From Fen-1298 sp963833465 (lineage in GTDB: Bacteria > Bacteroidota > Ignavibacteria > UBA10030), in assembly GCA_963833465.1 (NCBI GenBank), contig CAWHXW010000004.1:310001-374000 (forward strand): a stretch of 64,000 bases of DNA. Direction: 5' to 3'. Position 1 is the stretch's first letter. The number at the start of each line of letters is the position of its first letter. Positions 55,674-64,000 of the stretch are shown in pieces. Below the pieces are notes generated by a model that was given only the letters and a program-made list of their open reading frames with translations, searched no databases and was not told where the DNA came from. Both the position numbers and the translations under genes were made by a program.

Positions 55674-55706
55674 AAAACCCGTTGAGTTTTTCTAGACGGG
55701 TTTTTT
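55674..55706 (+). terminator. Intrinsic terminator of the cold-shock gene
   Basis: AAAACCCGT pairs with ACGGGTTTT around a 13-base loop and is followed by a T run. It starts about 18 bp after the stop codon of the cold-shock gene. Confidence 0.88.
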
Positions 55707-55753
55707 ATTGTACTGAATCAAACCTTTTACGTCCAATATTTAGATTTTGCGAC

Positions 55754-56347
55754 TCACTTTGCGGAAAAAGCTTCCAGCTCGGCTGAAAATTTTTGCAAAG
55801 TTTCATAAAACCGTGCTAGCGGGAATCCGACAACATTATAAAAACATCCATTAACTCGTTCTACGAAGACAGCTCCATAGTCATCCTGAATTCCATAAGA
55901 ACCTGCTTTATCCATTGGAGAACCGCTATCAACATATTCAGCAATCTCTTTCTCTGCCAATTTACGAAAACGAACTTTCGTTTCTTCCACTCCTGACATA
56001 TACTTTCCAGTTTCGACATCTTTCAATGCAAAGCCAGTAAAAACCGAATGTTCTCGCCCGCTTAATAATCTCAACATCTGTTTGGCGTCATCCTTCGATT
56101 TCGGTTTTCCAAGCACATGATGATCGAGGACGACAATTGTGTCCGCTCCGATGACAATTCCTTTTCGCATGCGGGAGGCAACATCTGTTGCTTTTTCCAA
56201 AGCAATACGCTGAGCATTTTCTCCCGGACTTTGGTTAGGAGTAATTACTTCCGCTATTTGACTTGGAACAATACGGAACTTGATACCAATCTGCTTTAAT
56301 AAATTTTTCCTACGCGGCGATTGAGATGCAAGAATTAAATTTTTCAT
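55754..56347 (-). CDS. maf: Maf-family nucleotide pyrophosphatase
   Basis: A protein of 197 residues from MKNLILASQSPRRKNLLKQI; an upstream TTG at 56365 is rejected. The Maf motifs SQSPRR, VIGADTIVVLDHHVLGKPKS, FTGFALKD and DKAGSYGIQDDYGAVFVERV are present. It hydrolyses non-canonical or modified nucleoside triphosphates such as dTTP/UTP analogues. Confidence 0.94.
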   Translation of the reverse strand: MKNLILASQSPRRKNLLKQIGIKFRIVPSQIAEVITPNQSPGENAQRIALEKATDVASRMRKGIVIGADTIVVLDHHVLGKPKSKDDAKQMLRLLSGREHSVFTGFALKDVETGKYMSGVEETKVRFRKLAEKEIAEYVDSGSPMDKAGSYGIQDDYGAVFVERVNGCFYNVVGFPLARFYETLQKFSAELEAFSAK

Positions 56348-56363
56348 ATTGCTGTCTAAAAAC

Positions 56364-56390
56364 AAAAAAAGCGATGCATAACGATCGCTT
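56364..56390 (-). terminator. Intrinsic terminator after the fibronectin-domain gene
   Basis: On the minus strand AGCGAT-(8-base loop)-ATCGCT is followed by seven T. It lies 30 bp beyond the stop of the gene at 56421-56828 and just before maf. Confidence 0.8.
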
Positions 56391-56420
56391 GATAAAAGAT
56401 TTTTATTTGATATTAGAAAT

Positions 56421-56828
56421 TCAGCGAAACATCGCTTTAATACTGCCCCAAGTACGTTTTGCAGCCGAACTTGTACTGCTATAGATGATACTTCTACTGC
56501 TGCTTGTCAGCGAATAGCCTGCACCTACCGCTTTTACTTTATAATAAAACAATTTATCTACCGTTTTAAATAAATCAGTTTTATCAACAAAATATAAAGT
56601 ACCTTTTGGCGTATTACCGATATCGCTGAAAGTTCCATTGATATCGGTACTTCTATATATTTCATAATGATCAACACTGTTGTCCTCGTCAAACGTCCAA
56701 TTAATCAAAACGCCATCACTTTGTACAACAAGTCGAGTAATCTGTGGAGCGGATGTTTGAGCAAACACCAAGCCGTTAGAAATTAATAGAAGAATAATGA
56801 AAAGTATATATCTTTGGCCTGCTTTCAT
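56421..56828 (-). CDS. Secreted single fibronectin type III-domain protein
   Basis: A protein of 135 residues with a signal peptide ending VFA-QTS (residue 23). One FnIII-like domain follows (about 28-118): VVQSDGVLINWTFDEDNSVD, HYEIYRSTDIN, KLFYYKVKAVGAGY. A Ser-rich basic tail ends the protein. It may be a small extracellular adaptor; no enzymatic motif. It has its own terminator. Confidence 0.75.
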   Translation of the reverse strand: MKAGQRYILFIILLLISNGLVFAQTSAPQITRLVVQSDGVLINWTFDEDNSVDHYEIYRSTDINGTFSDIGNTPKGTLYFVDKTDLFKTVDKLFYYKVKAVGAGYSLTSSSRSIIYSSTSSAAKRTWGSIKAMFR

Positions 56829-56970
56829 GTGACTGCAATGTACTTTTTGGTTATGACTTTCGCAAGTACAGAATAATTAAATTTATTATCAAACCATTTT
56901 TTAGGTAAATTGACGCAGGTCACTAAATCCTTTTTTAACTGGTTAAAGAGTTAATTTTAATGCAATTGTT

Positions 56971-57852
56971 TTAATTTGTACAAAAAATAACATCGGACAA
57001 CTCTGATACTATCAAACCAGAAAGAATCAGCAATCCTCCAATTAATCCAATCATTCTTATTTGCTCACCAATGATAAAAAAAGCAAAAATTGCAGCGAAT
57101 GGAGGTTCCATTGAATAGATAATGGCGCTTCGTGTAGGTGTTGTGTATTTCTGATATTTTGCCATCACATATAACGCAATTACAGTCGGCATTATTGCTA
57201 AATATGAAAGATTCAACAGAAAGCCAGATGTAAGATTGAGGCGTGCAGTTTCTAAAAAAGGAATAGCTATTGCAGCAAGAATCGCTGTCAAAGCGAACTG
57301 TACAAAAGTCAGATGCGCCGGGTCATGGTTTCTACCATAGATTCCGAGATAAACCGTATATATGCTGAACAAAACAGCACATACAAGGGTCAGCGCATCG
57401 CCAATATTAAACTCTGATCCTTTAGGAGATGTTAATAGAAACAAGCCGATTGCGACCAGCACAACACCGATAATATTTCCCATCTTTGGCGGCCTGCGCT
57501 CGATAATGAGTTGAAAAATTGGAGTGAAAACAACCATAAGTCCATTGATGAATGCAGATTTTGATGCAGTTGTAAATTTCAGTCCGATTGTTTGTAATGT
57601 AAAACCGAAAAAGAGCAGCAAACCAAGTACCAGACCATTAGCGATTCCGTCCTTCGAGATTGTCCGCAATCTTTGGAAAAAAAATACGGTATGCAGAAGC
57701 GATGCTACAAAAAAACGGATAGCAACATAGACGAAAGGAGAAGCATCAACTAGAATGAATTTAGTCAGAACAAACGTGCTGCCCCAAATAATCGTTAACG
57801 AAAGCAGATACGATTCTGCGCGTGTGCGAGATATCAGATGCACTCCATTCAC
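56971..57852 (-). CDS. EamA-family (DMT superfamily) transporter
   Basis: A protein of 293 residues with about ten hydrophobic helices in two EamA halves. SLTIIWGSTFVLTKFILVDA starts the first and IMPTVIALYVMAKYQKYTTP with SMEPPFAAIFAFFIIGE lies in the second. It is an inner-membrane metabolite exporter or importer of unknown substrate. It begins six bases after the DUF362 gene. Confidence 0.92.
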   Translation of the reverse strand: MNGVHLISRTRAESYLLSLTIIWGSTFVLTKFILVDASPFVYVAIRFFVASLLHTVFFFQRLRTISKDGIANGLVLGLLLFFGFTLQTIGLKFTTASKSAFINGLMVVFTPIFQLIIERRPPKMGNIIGVVLVAIGLFLLTSPKGSEFNIGDALTLVCAVLFSIYTVYLGIYGRNHDPAHLTFVQFALTAILAAIAIPFLETARLNLTSGFLLNLSYLAIMPTVIALYVMAKYQKYTTPTRSAIIYSMEPPFAAIFAFFIIGEQIRMIGLIGGLLILSGLIVSELSDVIFCTN

Positions 57853-57858
57853 AGATTA

Positions 57859-59001
57859 TTATCCGATTGGCGGGTATGAAGCGAAGAGTTGTCCCCATTG
57901 AGATTGTTTTAACCATTTCTTATATACAGGTTTATCAATCAACATCCATCTATAATAATCATGATAGATTTCTGAACCAAGGATGAATAGATGGACGACA
58001 GGGGTTCGAAAAAAGAAGCTTTGTACTCGCTTTAAAGGGCCGTACCAAAAAATTGCTGCTGCGACTTTTACAACATTCGTACCGACCGAAAAATTCCAAT
58101 TCAAATCAGAAATATTATCTCCAACGACCTTTATTTCACGCGGATCACCGCAGCCCAATCCGCATTGATGCGCAAGATTTATATATTTGATAGAAAGTGG
58201 ATCAAATCCCATCATTTTTGCTGAGACGGAATCGATCGCCACTTGATCGGCGCTGGCAAGTATTACATTTTTTTCTACAGGAATCATTGTGCGTGGTCCT
58301 GGTCCATTGCCGGCAGTTGTGCCATCCATGACAGCAAATACACCAGAGTGAATCTCCTTTTGTATCGCCAACAAATCAACAAGTGTTTCATGAATCCACG
58401 AATGTGTGTAATGACGGTGTGTATTAAGCAATCCTCCAAATGCGTTTTTCATCGCTCCTGTAGTAGTTGCATGAATATGACATTTTACAGTAGGCAGGTG
58501 AAGAATGTTTTTGCCAAAGAAGTAATCCGGAATCCGAATGCCTTCCGGGAATATTTGATCGAGAACTAGCATTGGCGACTTTGGCTTATACTCAATCCAC
58601 TTCATATCACTATCTTTAAAATTAAGAAGAACCGGAATTTTATATTTTTTAACCAGCGGCTTGTATTTATTCAGGTCTTCACCTTTGAAAGTATCCGTTA
58701 CTACTGTTTTATTCTGCACGCACACTATATCGTTAAAACCGTTATTTTTCAAACTAAGAATGGATCCTTCCAGTTGCCATGGTGTTGTATTTGCGCCGGG
58801 GAAAGGGAAATGCCATGAGAGGTTGTCTTTCAGAATTGTTGGTACACCAAGTTTCAACGTGTTCTTTATTTCAGCAAGTTCGACTGCGCGCTGAATATCT
58901 TCCAGAACTGTTTGCGGGGTGGTTTTCACAACAGCAACTTTTGGTATACTAGTCCGAAGATTATAGATTCTTTGCGGGCGTCTCGGTTCGGGCAATTTCA
59001 T
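57859..59001 (-). CDS. DUF362 domain protein
   Basis: A protein of 380 residues matching DUF362: VAVVKTTPQTVLEDIQRAVE, LKDNLSWHFPFPGANTTPWQ, VKCHIHATTTGAMKNAFGGL and the acidic VMDGTTAGNGPGPRT. No Fe-S cysteine cluster is seen, unlike ferredoxin-fused members. Its biochemical role is undefined. It lies between the prenyltransferase and the EamA transporter on one strand, with gaps of 21 and 6 bp. Confidence 0.85.
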   Translation of the reverse strand: MKLPEPRRPQRIYNLRTSIPKVAVVKTTPQTVLEDIQRAVELAEIKNTLKLGVPTILKDNLSWHFPFPGANTTPWQLEGSILSLKNNGFNDIVCVQNKTVVTDTFKGEDLNKYKPLVKKYKIPVLLNFKDSDMKWIEYKPKSPMLVLDQIFPEGIRIPDYFFGKNILHLPTVKCHIHATTTGAMKNAFGGLLNTHRHYTHSWIHETLVDLLAIQKEIHSGVFAVMDGTTAGNGPGPRTMIPVEKNVILASADQVAIDSVSAKMMGFDPLSIKYINLAHQCGLGCGDPREIKVVGDNISDLNWNFSVGTNVVKVAAAIFWYGPLKRVQSFFFRTPVVHLFILGSEIYHDYYRWMLIDKPVYKKWLKQSQWGQLFASYPPIG

Positions 59002-59022
59002 TTTAGAACATCCATTTAAAGT

Positions 59023-59907
59023 TTAGTGATAATAAATAATAAATACGCAAACAAGAAACCAAAGCAGAATGTTTATAACCAAAGGCATGTCGCTCAACAA
59101 TAAGTGCATCGGATTATCGTCTATTTTCCTTCCTCGCATTAGATAGATATATCGAAAAATACCAAACAATACAAACACTGTAGTGAAAATAAGATTTTCC
59201 GTCCCATAAATAGTCACCGTCCGTTCAGCGACTGTATAGAGTGCGTACGAAATTGCCATTCCAGATGCCGCTACAGTCATAATTTGATCCAAGAACGCCA
59301 CATCATACTGTTTCAATACCGGGCGCGAAGCGTAGGAATCTGTCACAGCACTAAGCATCAATTCGCCGCGTCTTTTAGAGACTGCAAGAAACACTGAAAC
59401 GAAAAGTGTACATAATACTAACCAAGAAGAAATCACAACTTCTATGGCAAAAACACCAGCAAGAACGCGAAGCATAAATCCTGCCGCAATGATAAACACA
59501 TCCACTAAAACAACTTGCTTCAGCCGATAAGAATATGCTATGTTTAGTAACCCATACAAAGCTATCACAAAGCAGAAATGCAAATTAAGAAATGGAATCA
59601 GGCTGACTATTAGTACAAACAAGATCAAAATAATTACAATAGCATCAAATGTACTTAAAGAGCCGGATGCGAGAGGACGATGTTTTTTTTGGGGATGAAG
59701 TCTATCTGCATCACGATCTGCAATATCGTTGATGATATACACAATACTGGAGACAATACAGAAACCGGAGAAAGCAATCATTTCCTTCCAAAAGTACATC
59801 GCTTCGAATAGATGTTTCGAAAAAATAAGCGGTGCAAAGAGAAAAACATTTTTAAGCCATTGAGAAGGGCGCAACAATTCAGTTACGCCCTCAATTTTCT
59901 TTTTCAT
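59023..59907 (-). CDS. UbiA-family prenyltransferase, decaprenyl-phosphate phosphoribosyltransferase-like
   Basis: A protein of 294 residues with about nine membrane helices. The first Asp-rich motif is YIINDIADRDADRLHPQKKHRPL, with N-D-x-x-D-x-x-x-D spacing and the RPL that marks the DPPR-synthase branch. RPSQWLKNVFLFAPLIFS at the N-terminus is also typical of that branch. It probably transfers phosphoribose to a polyprenyl phosphate for envelope glycan synthesis. Confidence 0.88.
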   Translation of the reverse strand: MKKKIEGVTELLRPSQWLKNVFLFAPLIFSKHLFEAMYFWKEMIAFSGFCIVSSIVYIINDIADRDADRLHPQKKHRPLASGSLSTFDAIVIILILFVLIVSLIPFLNLHFCFVIALYGLLNIAYSYRLKQVVLVDVFIIAAGFMLRVLAGVFAIEVVISSWLVLCTLFVSVFLAVSKRRGELMLSAVTDSYASRPVLKQYDVAFLDQIMTVAASGMAISYALYTVAERTVTIYGTENLIFTTVFVLFGIFRYIYLMRGRKIDDNPMHLLLSDMPLVINILLWFLVCVFIIYYH

Positions 59908-59967
59908 TGCACCTCTCTCCTTTATTTATTGAAAGGTGATGCACATTCATCGAGAAGACTATGCTTA

Positions 59968-61836
59968 TTATGTCCTCCCAAACCTTTTATCAAGTTCTTC
60001 TAGCGGAATTTTAACAATCACCGGCCTGCCATGTGGACAAACATACGGCACTTTAGTAAGAAATAAATGTTCGATCAGCACAACCATCTCTGTTGTATTC
60101 AATCTATCGCCCGATTTGATCGCTGCTTTGCACGCAAAAGATTTCGCCAGATTGTCTCGTACATCTTTCACGCCCATGTGCTCGTTGTTTTTGAATTCAT
60201 CTAACACTTCCAGCAATATTTTTTTTTCTTTTCCAATGCGGACATCCGCCGGAATACCATCTATCACAACCGTGTTTTTACCGAATAAACGCATGTCGAA
60301 GCCAAGCCGGACAAGGTCTGGCAATAATTCTTTTGCTAAGGAATAATCGCTTGCACCAAGGTCAATGGTTTCCGGGAACAAAAGCTGCTGCGAAGACGGT
60401 AAAGTGTTCTCAAAATTCGCCATCACGCGTTCATAGAGAATTCGTTCATGCGCAGCGTGTTGATCAATAATCATCAATCCATTATGAATCTGTGAAATAA
60501 TATATTTGTTATGTGCCTGCCAAATCGGTCTGCTTTCCGGTATCTGCGATTGATCTAACGCCGATCTCTGCCCAAGTATATGATTGAGTGAAGACAAAGA
60601 AGAAGACCCGTCAAATGGCAACGGAGATTCAGAATTTGAAACAGAAGATTTTATATCATCAAGGCCAATAATATTAGATATTGTTTGTACTGATTGTTCG
60701 CCAAATCGAACGTTAGGGTGAAACGGAAACACTGGAGCGCCAGATTGATCAATAATTCCTTGTTTCCATGTTTGTTCGCTAAATTGAAACTTAGCGTCAA
60801 GCGGTGAAATTGCGTTTCCTTCACGAAACGACATGGATGGAATCAAATCGTTTGCCGCGAGCGCTTTCCGCACAACAGACAGAATAATGCGATAGACATT
60901 CGATTCATTTTCAAATTTCACCTCCATCTTTGATGGATGGACATTGACATCAATTTTCTTTGGATCAATTGTAAGATTTAGAATAAAGAACGGAAACGAT
61001 CCTTTCTCCAATAAATGTTCATACGCTTGAAAAACAGCATGGTTAATCATTCGGCTAAAAATAAATCGTCTATTCAGAAAAACAAATTGTTCCACGCGGC
61101 TTTTGCGTGAAAAATTTGGTTTACCGAGGAATCCATTCACAGACATTAATTCATTGACGTCATCAAATTTGAACATAAAACTATATTGAGATTTACCAAA
61201 TACTTCCGCTACGCGTCTTTCGATGTCTTGCGATTTCAGATCGAGCATAACTTCGTCGTCACTTGCATAAAACCATTCAATTTCAGGATATGCAAGTGCC
61301 ATCCTGACAATTACATCGGTTATATTTTTTAGCTCCGTGTATTTTGTTTTTAGAAAATTTCGCCGCGCAGGAGTATTGTAAAATAAATTACGAACTGTAA
61401 TGTTTGTCCCGCATTCCAGTGCCGACTTGGATTTCTGTTTTATCTCGCTGCCTTCGATCCTGATGTATGTTGCAAGATCATCAGAATCTGTTCGAGTTTT
61501 TAATTCCACTTGCGCAACTGCTGCTATAGAAGCAAGCGCTTCACCGCGAAATCCAAGCGTCCGGATTTCTTCCAGATCGCTTGCAGAATGAATCTTGCTC
61601 GTAGCATGCCTTCGGAATGCGAGCGATGCATCTTGTTCCGACATTCCTTCACCATCATCCACTACTTGGATTGATGCTTTACCAGCATCTCTGATTATTA
61701 CGCTGATGCGCCTCGCATTGGCATCAAGTGAATTCTCAATTAATTCTTTGACAACAGCAGCAGGACGCTGCACAACCTCACCAGCGGCAATTTTGTTGGA
61801 TAATTCAGGCGATAATATGTGAATCTTATAAGACAC
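59968..61836 (-). CDS. mutL: DNA mismatch repair protein MutL
   Basis: A protein of 622 residues. GHKL ATPase motifs IENSLDANARRISVII, VDDGEGM, TLGFRGEALASIA and GTNITVRNLFYNTPARR. The C-terminal dimerisation domain has IDQHAAHERILYERV, ACKAAIKSGDRL and CPHGRPVIVKIP. The DQHAAHERILYE and CPHGRP segments fit the endonuclease-type MutL metal site. Confidence 0.96.
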   Translation of the reverse strand: MSYKIHILSPELSNKIAAGEVVQRPAAVVKELIENSLDANARRISVIIRDAGKASIQVVDDGEGMSEQDASLAFRRHATSKIHSASDLEEIRTLGFRGEALASIAAVAQVELKTRTDSDDLATYIRIEGSEIKQKSKSALECGTNITVRNLFYNTPARRNFLKTKYTELKNITDVIVRMALAYPEIEWFYASDDEVMLDLKSQDIERRVAEVFGKSQYSFMFKFDDVNELMSVNGFLGKPNFSRKSRVEQFVFLNRRFIFSRMINHAVFQAYEHLLEKGSFPFFILNLTIDPKKIDVNVHPSKMEVKFENESNVYRIILSVVRKALAANDLIPSMSFREGNAISPLDAKFQFSEQTWKQGIIDQSGAPVFPFHPNVRFGEQSVQTISNIIGLDDIKSSVSNSESPLPFDGSSSLSSLNHILGQRSALDQSQIPESRPIWQAHNKYIISQIHNGLMIIDQHAAHERILYERVMANFENTLPSSQQLLFPETIDLGASDYSLAKELLPDLVRLGFDMRLFGKNTVVIDGIPADVRIGKEKKILLEVLDEFKNNEHMGVKDVRDNLAKSFACKAAIKSGDRLNTTEMVVLIEHLFLTKVPYVCPHGRPVIVKIPLEELDKRFGRT

Positions 61837-61904
61837 TTATAATAATAAATGAAAATTTAAAATTGAAAACACAATTTCGATTTAAACTTAATTTCTTTCA
61901 CTTC

Positions 61905-62651
61905 CTATTTTTCAATTTCATTCCCTTCAAACAAAGCATTTACAAATGTACGACGATCAAATATTTGAAGATCGTCTATTCTTTCGCCAACACCAATAAA
62001 TTTTACAGGCATCTTCATCTCGTTGCTGATTGCAAATACGATTCCACCCTTCGCAGTACCATCAAGTTTTGTAATTACAAGTCCGGTCAGGTCAACGGCA
62101 TTTGCAAAATGTCTCACTTGCTGCAAGCCATTTTGTCCAGTCGTGGCATCGAGAACTAACAACACTTCATGCGGAGCGCCAGGCAGACACTTTGCCATCA
62201 CTCGTTTGATTTTTTTTAACTCTTCCATCAAATTTGTTTTTGTATGCAGGCGCCCAGCCGTATCGATTATAACTACATCGGCTTGCTTCGACAAGGCAGA
62301 ATTGATTGTATCAAATGCTACCGATGCAGGATCCGCGCCATGTGATTGCTGTACAATATCCACACCAGCACGTTCCGCCCAAATTTTCAGTTGCTCGTTC
62401 GCAGCAGCACGAAAAGTATCCGCCGCTCCGATTACAACTTTATGCCCTGCTTGACGAAACTTATAAGCCATCTTGCCGATAGTCGTTGTTTTGCCTACTC
62501 CATTTACTCCAACGACCATCACGACAAACGGCCTACACGATAAAGGTAATGGTGTCAAGGATGACTCTTTTTCATTTTCGCTATGCAAGACCGTTTCCAT
62601 TACTTCTTTTAATAAAGAAATAAGCCGAGATGTAGATTCGTACTTTTTCAT
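61905..62651 (-). CDS. ftsY: Signal recognition particle receptor FtsY, NG-domain part (frame broken)
   Basis: A 248-residue frame with the SRP GTPase motifs VVGVNGVGKTTTIGKMAYKF (G1), DTFRAAANEQLKIWAERAGV, VIIDTAGRLHTKTNLMEELK (G3), TKLDGTAKGG (G4) and KFIGVGERIDDLQIFD. The first ATG is in the middle of the real gene. One extra base in the A run beside GTAC (62640-62648) separates it from the N-terminal part. FtsY docks SRP-ribosome complexes at the membrane. Confidence 0.93.
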   Translation of the reverse strand: MKKYESTSRLISLLKEVMETVLHSENEKESSLTPLPLSCRPFVVMVVGVNGVGKTTTIGKMAYKFRQAGHKVVIGAADTFRAAANEQLKIWAERAGVDIVQQSHGADPASVAFDTINSALSKQADVVIIDTAGRLHTKTNLMEELKKIKRVMAKCLPGAPHEVLLVLDATTGQNGLQQVRHFANAVDLTGLVITKLDGTAKGGIVFAISNEMKMPVKFIGVGERIDDLQIFDRRTFVNALFEGNEIEK

Positions 62652-62859
62652 CTTTTACACGGTGTTTTAAGCGAGACAAGATATTATCTGCTGTCTGGAC
62701 TCCAACATCGCTTGCAATTAAAATATCTTCCAATTGATTTAACATTTCGTCGTCAATTGCACTCTTGGCTGCGGCAAGCTGTTGAACTTTACCAACAAAT
62801 GAATCCCGCGTCTTTGAAAGTCCAGATTTGAGTTTGGAAAGTGTGTCTAAAATTCCCAT
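62581..62859 (-). CDS. ftsY: Signal recognition particle receptor FtsY, N-domain part (frame broken)
   Basis: A 92-residue frame: MGILDTLSKLKSGLSKTRDS, then LNQLEDILIASDVGVQTADN of the N domain, running into nonsense after LKHRVKDEK. Removing one base gives RVKDEKYESTSRLISLLKE and a FtsY of 317 residues, which lacks the long acidic A domain of enterobacterial FtsY, as is common. It starts two bases after the CDP-alcohol transferase gene. Confidence 0.9.
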   Translation of the reverse strand: MGILDTLSKLKSGLSKTRDSFVGKVQQLAAAKSAIDDEMLNQLEDILIASDVGVQTADNILSRLKHRVKDEKVRIYISAYFFIKRSNGNGLA

Positions 62860-62861
62860 CG

Positions 62862-63413
62862 TTACTTTACTGTCTCAATATTCCTGCCGATAAACAACCT
62901 TTGTGTGTAGCTCACAATCGACCACAACATAATCAAAACGCTCATCCAAATTAAATAAGAAAATAAATGATGTAAGGCATTAAGTTGAATAGTACCTAAG
63001 AAAAGAACCATAGCTACAAATGTAACAGCAATTTTACCGGGCCAATTTGATTGAGGCACTATTTTTTTCTTAAATTGAATGTAAAGTCCGCCGCTAAATA
63101 TCAAAAAATCTCTTAAAAGAATAAAAGCTACAAACCAGACTGGTACATCTCCAGTCCAAGCTATCAGCACCGCGTAAATGCCGATGCCAATTTTATCTGC
63201 AAGAGGATCTATAATTTTACCGAAGTCTGTTACCTGATGTAATTTTCTCGCAAGGAATCCGTCAAGAAAATCTGTCGCGACTGCAATTATGATAATTCCT
63301 GCTGTCCACAAACGATGATACGGGAAATCCAAAACGAGACAATATCCCATTGGTATTACTAAAAAAATGCGGCTTGCGCTGAGAAAGTTAGAAATTGTAA
63401 AATAGCGATGCAT
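62862..63413 (-). CDS. CDP-alcohol phosphatidyltransferase (PgsA-like)
   Basis: A protein of 183 residues with about five membrane helices. The family active-site motif, D-x2-D-G-x2-A-R-x8-G-x3-D-x3-D, is intact: DFLDGFLARKLHQ, then DFGKIIDPLADK. It is most likely phosphatidylglycerophosphate synthase, but other head-group transferases share the motif. It begins one base after the purF stop (shared base) and is followed by ftsY. Confidence 0.9.
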   Translation of the reverse strand: MHRYFTISNFLSASRIFLVIPMGYCLVLDFPYHRLWTAGIIIIAVATDFLDGFLARKLHQVTDFGKIIDPLADKIGIGIYAVLIAWTGDVPVWFVAFILLRDFLIFSGGLYIQFKKKIVPQSNWPGKIAVTFVAMVLFLGTIQLNALHHLFSYLIWMSVLIMLWSIVSYTQRLFIGRNIETVK

Positions 63414-64000
63414 TACTGATCGTTTTCGTTCTTTGCCGCTTCCGGATCTATTGGCACCGGATAGTCGCCGCTAAAACAGGCAGTGCAATAATGTTTGCCT
63501 TCTTCTGTTGGAGCCGATGCTAAAAGTTTATCCATTGGCAAATAGGAAAGACTGTCAACTCCTAATTCCAACCGGATTGCTTCAATATCGCCGTTCAATC
63601 TGTTAGCAATCAATTCTCCGCGGCTTGGGAAATCCATACCATAATGACATGGAAATTTTATTGGAGGACTTGAAATACGAAAATGCACTTCTTTTGGTTC
63701 AGCTTCACGGATCATCTTCACTAATAATTTTGATGTAGTCCCTCGAACAATTGAATCATCAACAATAATAACTATCTTATCTTTTAACACGCCCTTCACC
63801 GTATTGAATTTCACCTTCACTTTCAACTCACGATGATTTTGCTGCGGTTGGATAAACGTGCGCCCAACATAGTGATTGCGGATAAGTCCAAGCTCTAATT
63901 TTACTTTCGAACCGTGCTTGTTGCTTTCGGTAACATAGCCAAGAGTGCAGGTGTTGCTGGAATCAGGAACGCTTATAACAATTACTTTATCCACGGATGA
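63413..64000 (-). CDS. purF: Amidophosphoribosyltransferase, C-terminal part (cut by window edge)
   Basis: The frame is open to the right edge; about 195 C-terminal residues are present. VIVISVPDSSNTCTLGYV, the PRPP loop VIIVDDSIVRGTTSKLLVKM, PPIKFPCHYGMDFPSRGELI and the terminal HYCTACFSGDYP identify PurF of the Fe-S-cysteine type. It makes phosphoribosylamine from PRPP and glutamine in purine synthesis. The glutaminase domain lies outside the window. Confidence 0.95.
   Translation of the reverse strand, partial: SSVDKVIVISVPDSSNTCTLGYVTESNKHGSKVKLELGLIRNHYVGRTFIQPQQNHRELKVKVKFNTVKGVLKDKIVIIVDDSIVRGTTSKLLVKMIREAEPKEVHFRISSPPIKFPCHYGMDFPSRGELIANRLNGDIEAIRLELGVDSLSYLPMDKLLASAPTEEGKHYCTACFSGDYPVPIDPEAAKNENDQ

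Noticed and set aside
1..64000. CRISPR arrays, IS elements or prophage genes
   Set aside because: No regularly spaced short repeats, terminal inverted repeats, transposase or phage structural genes are seen; the only mobile trace is the recombinase tail at 14.8 kb.

Overview
The window is one stretch of an AT-rich bacterial chromosome, probably from the Ignavibacteria/Chlorobi side of the Bacteroidota. The inference rests on: a hybrid-type sensor kinase with Reg_prop/Y_Y_Y ligand domains, large secreted DUF11/FG-GAP proteins, bacillithiol biosynthesis (BshB1), LL-diaminopimelate aminotransferase, a CcmABCDE cytochrome c maturation operon, a decaprenyl-phosphate phosphoribosyltransferase-like UbiA protein, BamD, HtpX and a B-family polymerase relative. 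No CRISPR array, prophage or intact insertion sequence is visible.

Layout. 1-10.1 kb: three minus-strand genes for secreted repeat/DUF11 proteins, the first running off the left edge, with a GC-rich, foldable leader before it. 10.2-14.4 kb: CheY-like regulator, NarL-type regulator and a propeller-type sensor kinase. 14.4-15.0 kb: a recombination scar (a chimeric ORF ending in a tyrosine-recombinase tail) against tRNA-Lys. 15.0-22.4 kb: secG, then a long minus-strand run xseA-xseB-dxs-Gfo/Idh-SAM hydrolase-ribD-ribE. 22.5-25.6 kb plus strand: bshB1, dapL and a lipoprotein. 25.6-28.2 kb: ccmABCDE, preceded by a secreted metalloprotease-like gene. 30-36 kb: FG-GAP protein, thioesterase, bamD, capA-like gene, unknown membrane protein, htpX. 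36.1-36.9 kb: decayed DNA. 36.9-40.3 kb: LemA/TPM/receiver/TPM/nitrilase cluster. 40.5-49.7 kb: panD, rho, folC, pyrD-pyrK, a TPR lipoprotein, folE-queD, bcp. 50.3-55.7 kb: two tRNA-Ser genes, an NfeD-slipin pair, a degenerate family-B polymerase, cold-shock gene. 55.7-64 kb: maf, EamA transporter, DUF362, UbiA-type prenyltransferase, mutL, ftsY, a CDP-alcohol phosphatidyltransferase and the C-terminal part of purF.

The most striking signal cuts across genes. Eight otherwise normal genes are broken by a single frame shift: the giant repeat protein, the sensor kinase, dapL, ccmE, ccmA, pyrD, the TPR lipoprotein and ftsY. Every break lies in or within about 10 bases of a GTAC tetranucleotide. 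In five of them the apparent extra base is a C directly 3' of GTAC (or the equivalent G 5' of it on the other strand). That points to a motif-linked cause, such as base modification disturbing base calling or a mutational hotspot, rather than eight unrelated pseudogenes. Other points of interest are near-identical 354-bp coding repeats, a polymerase-B protein that has lost its catalytic acids, and the integrase scar at tRNA-Lys.
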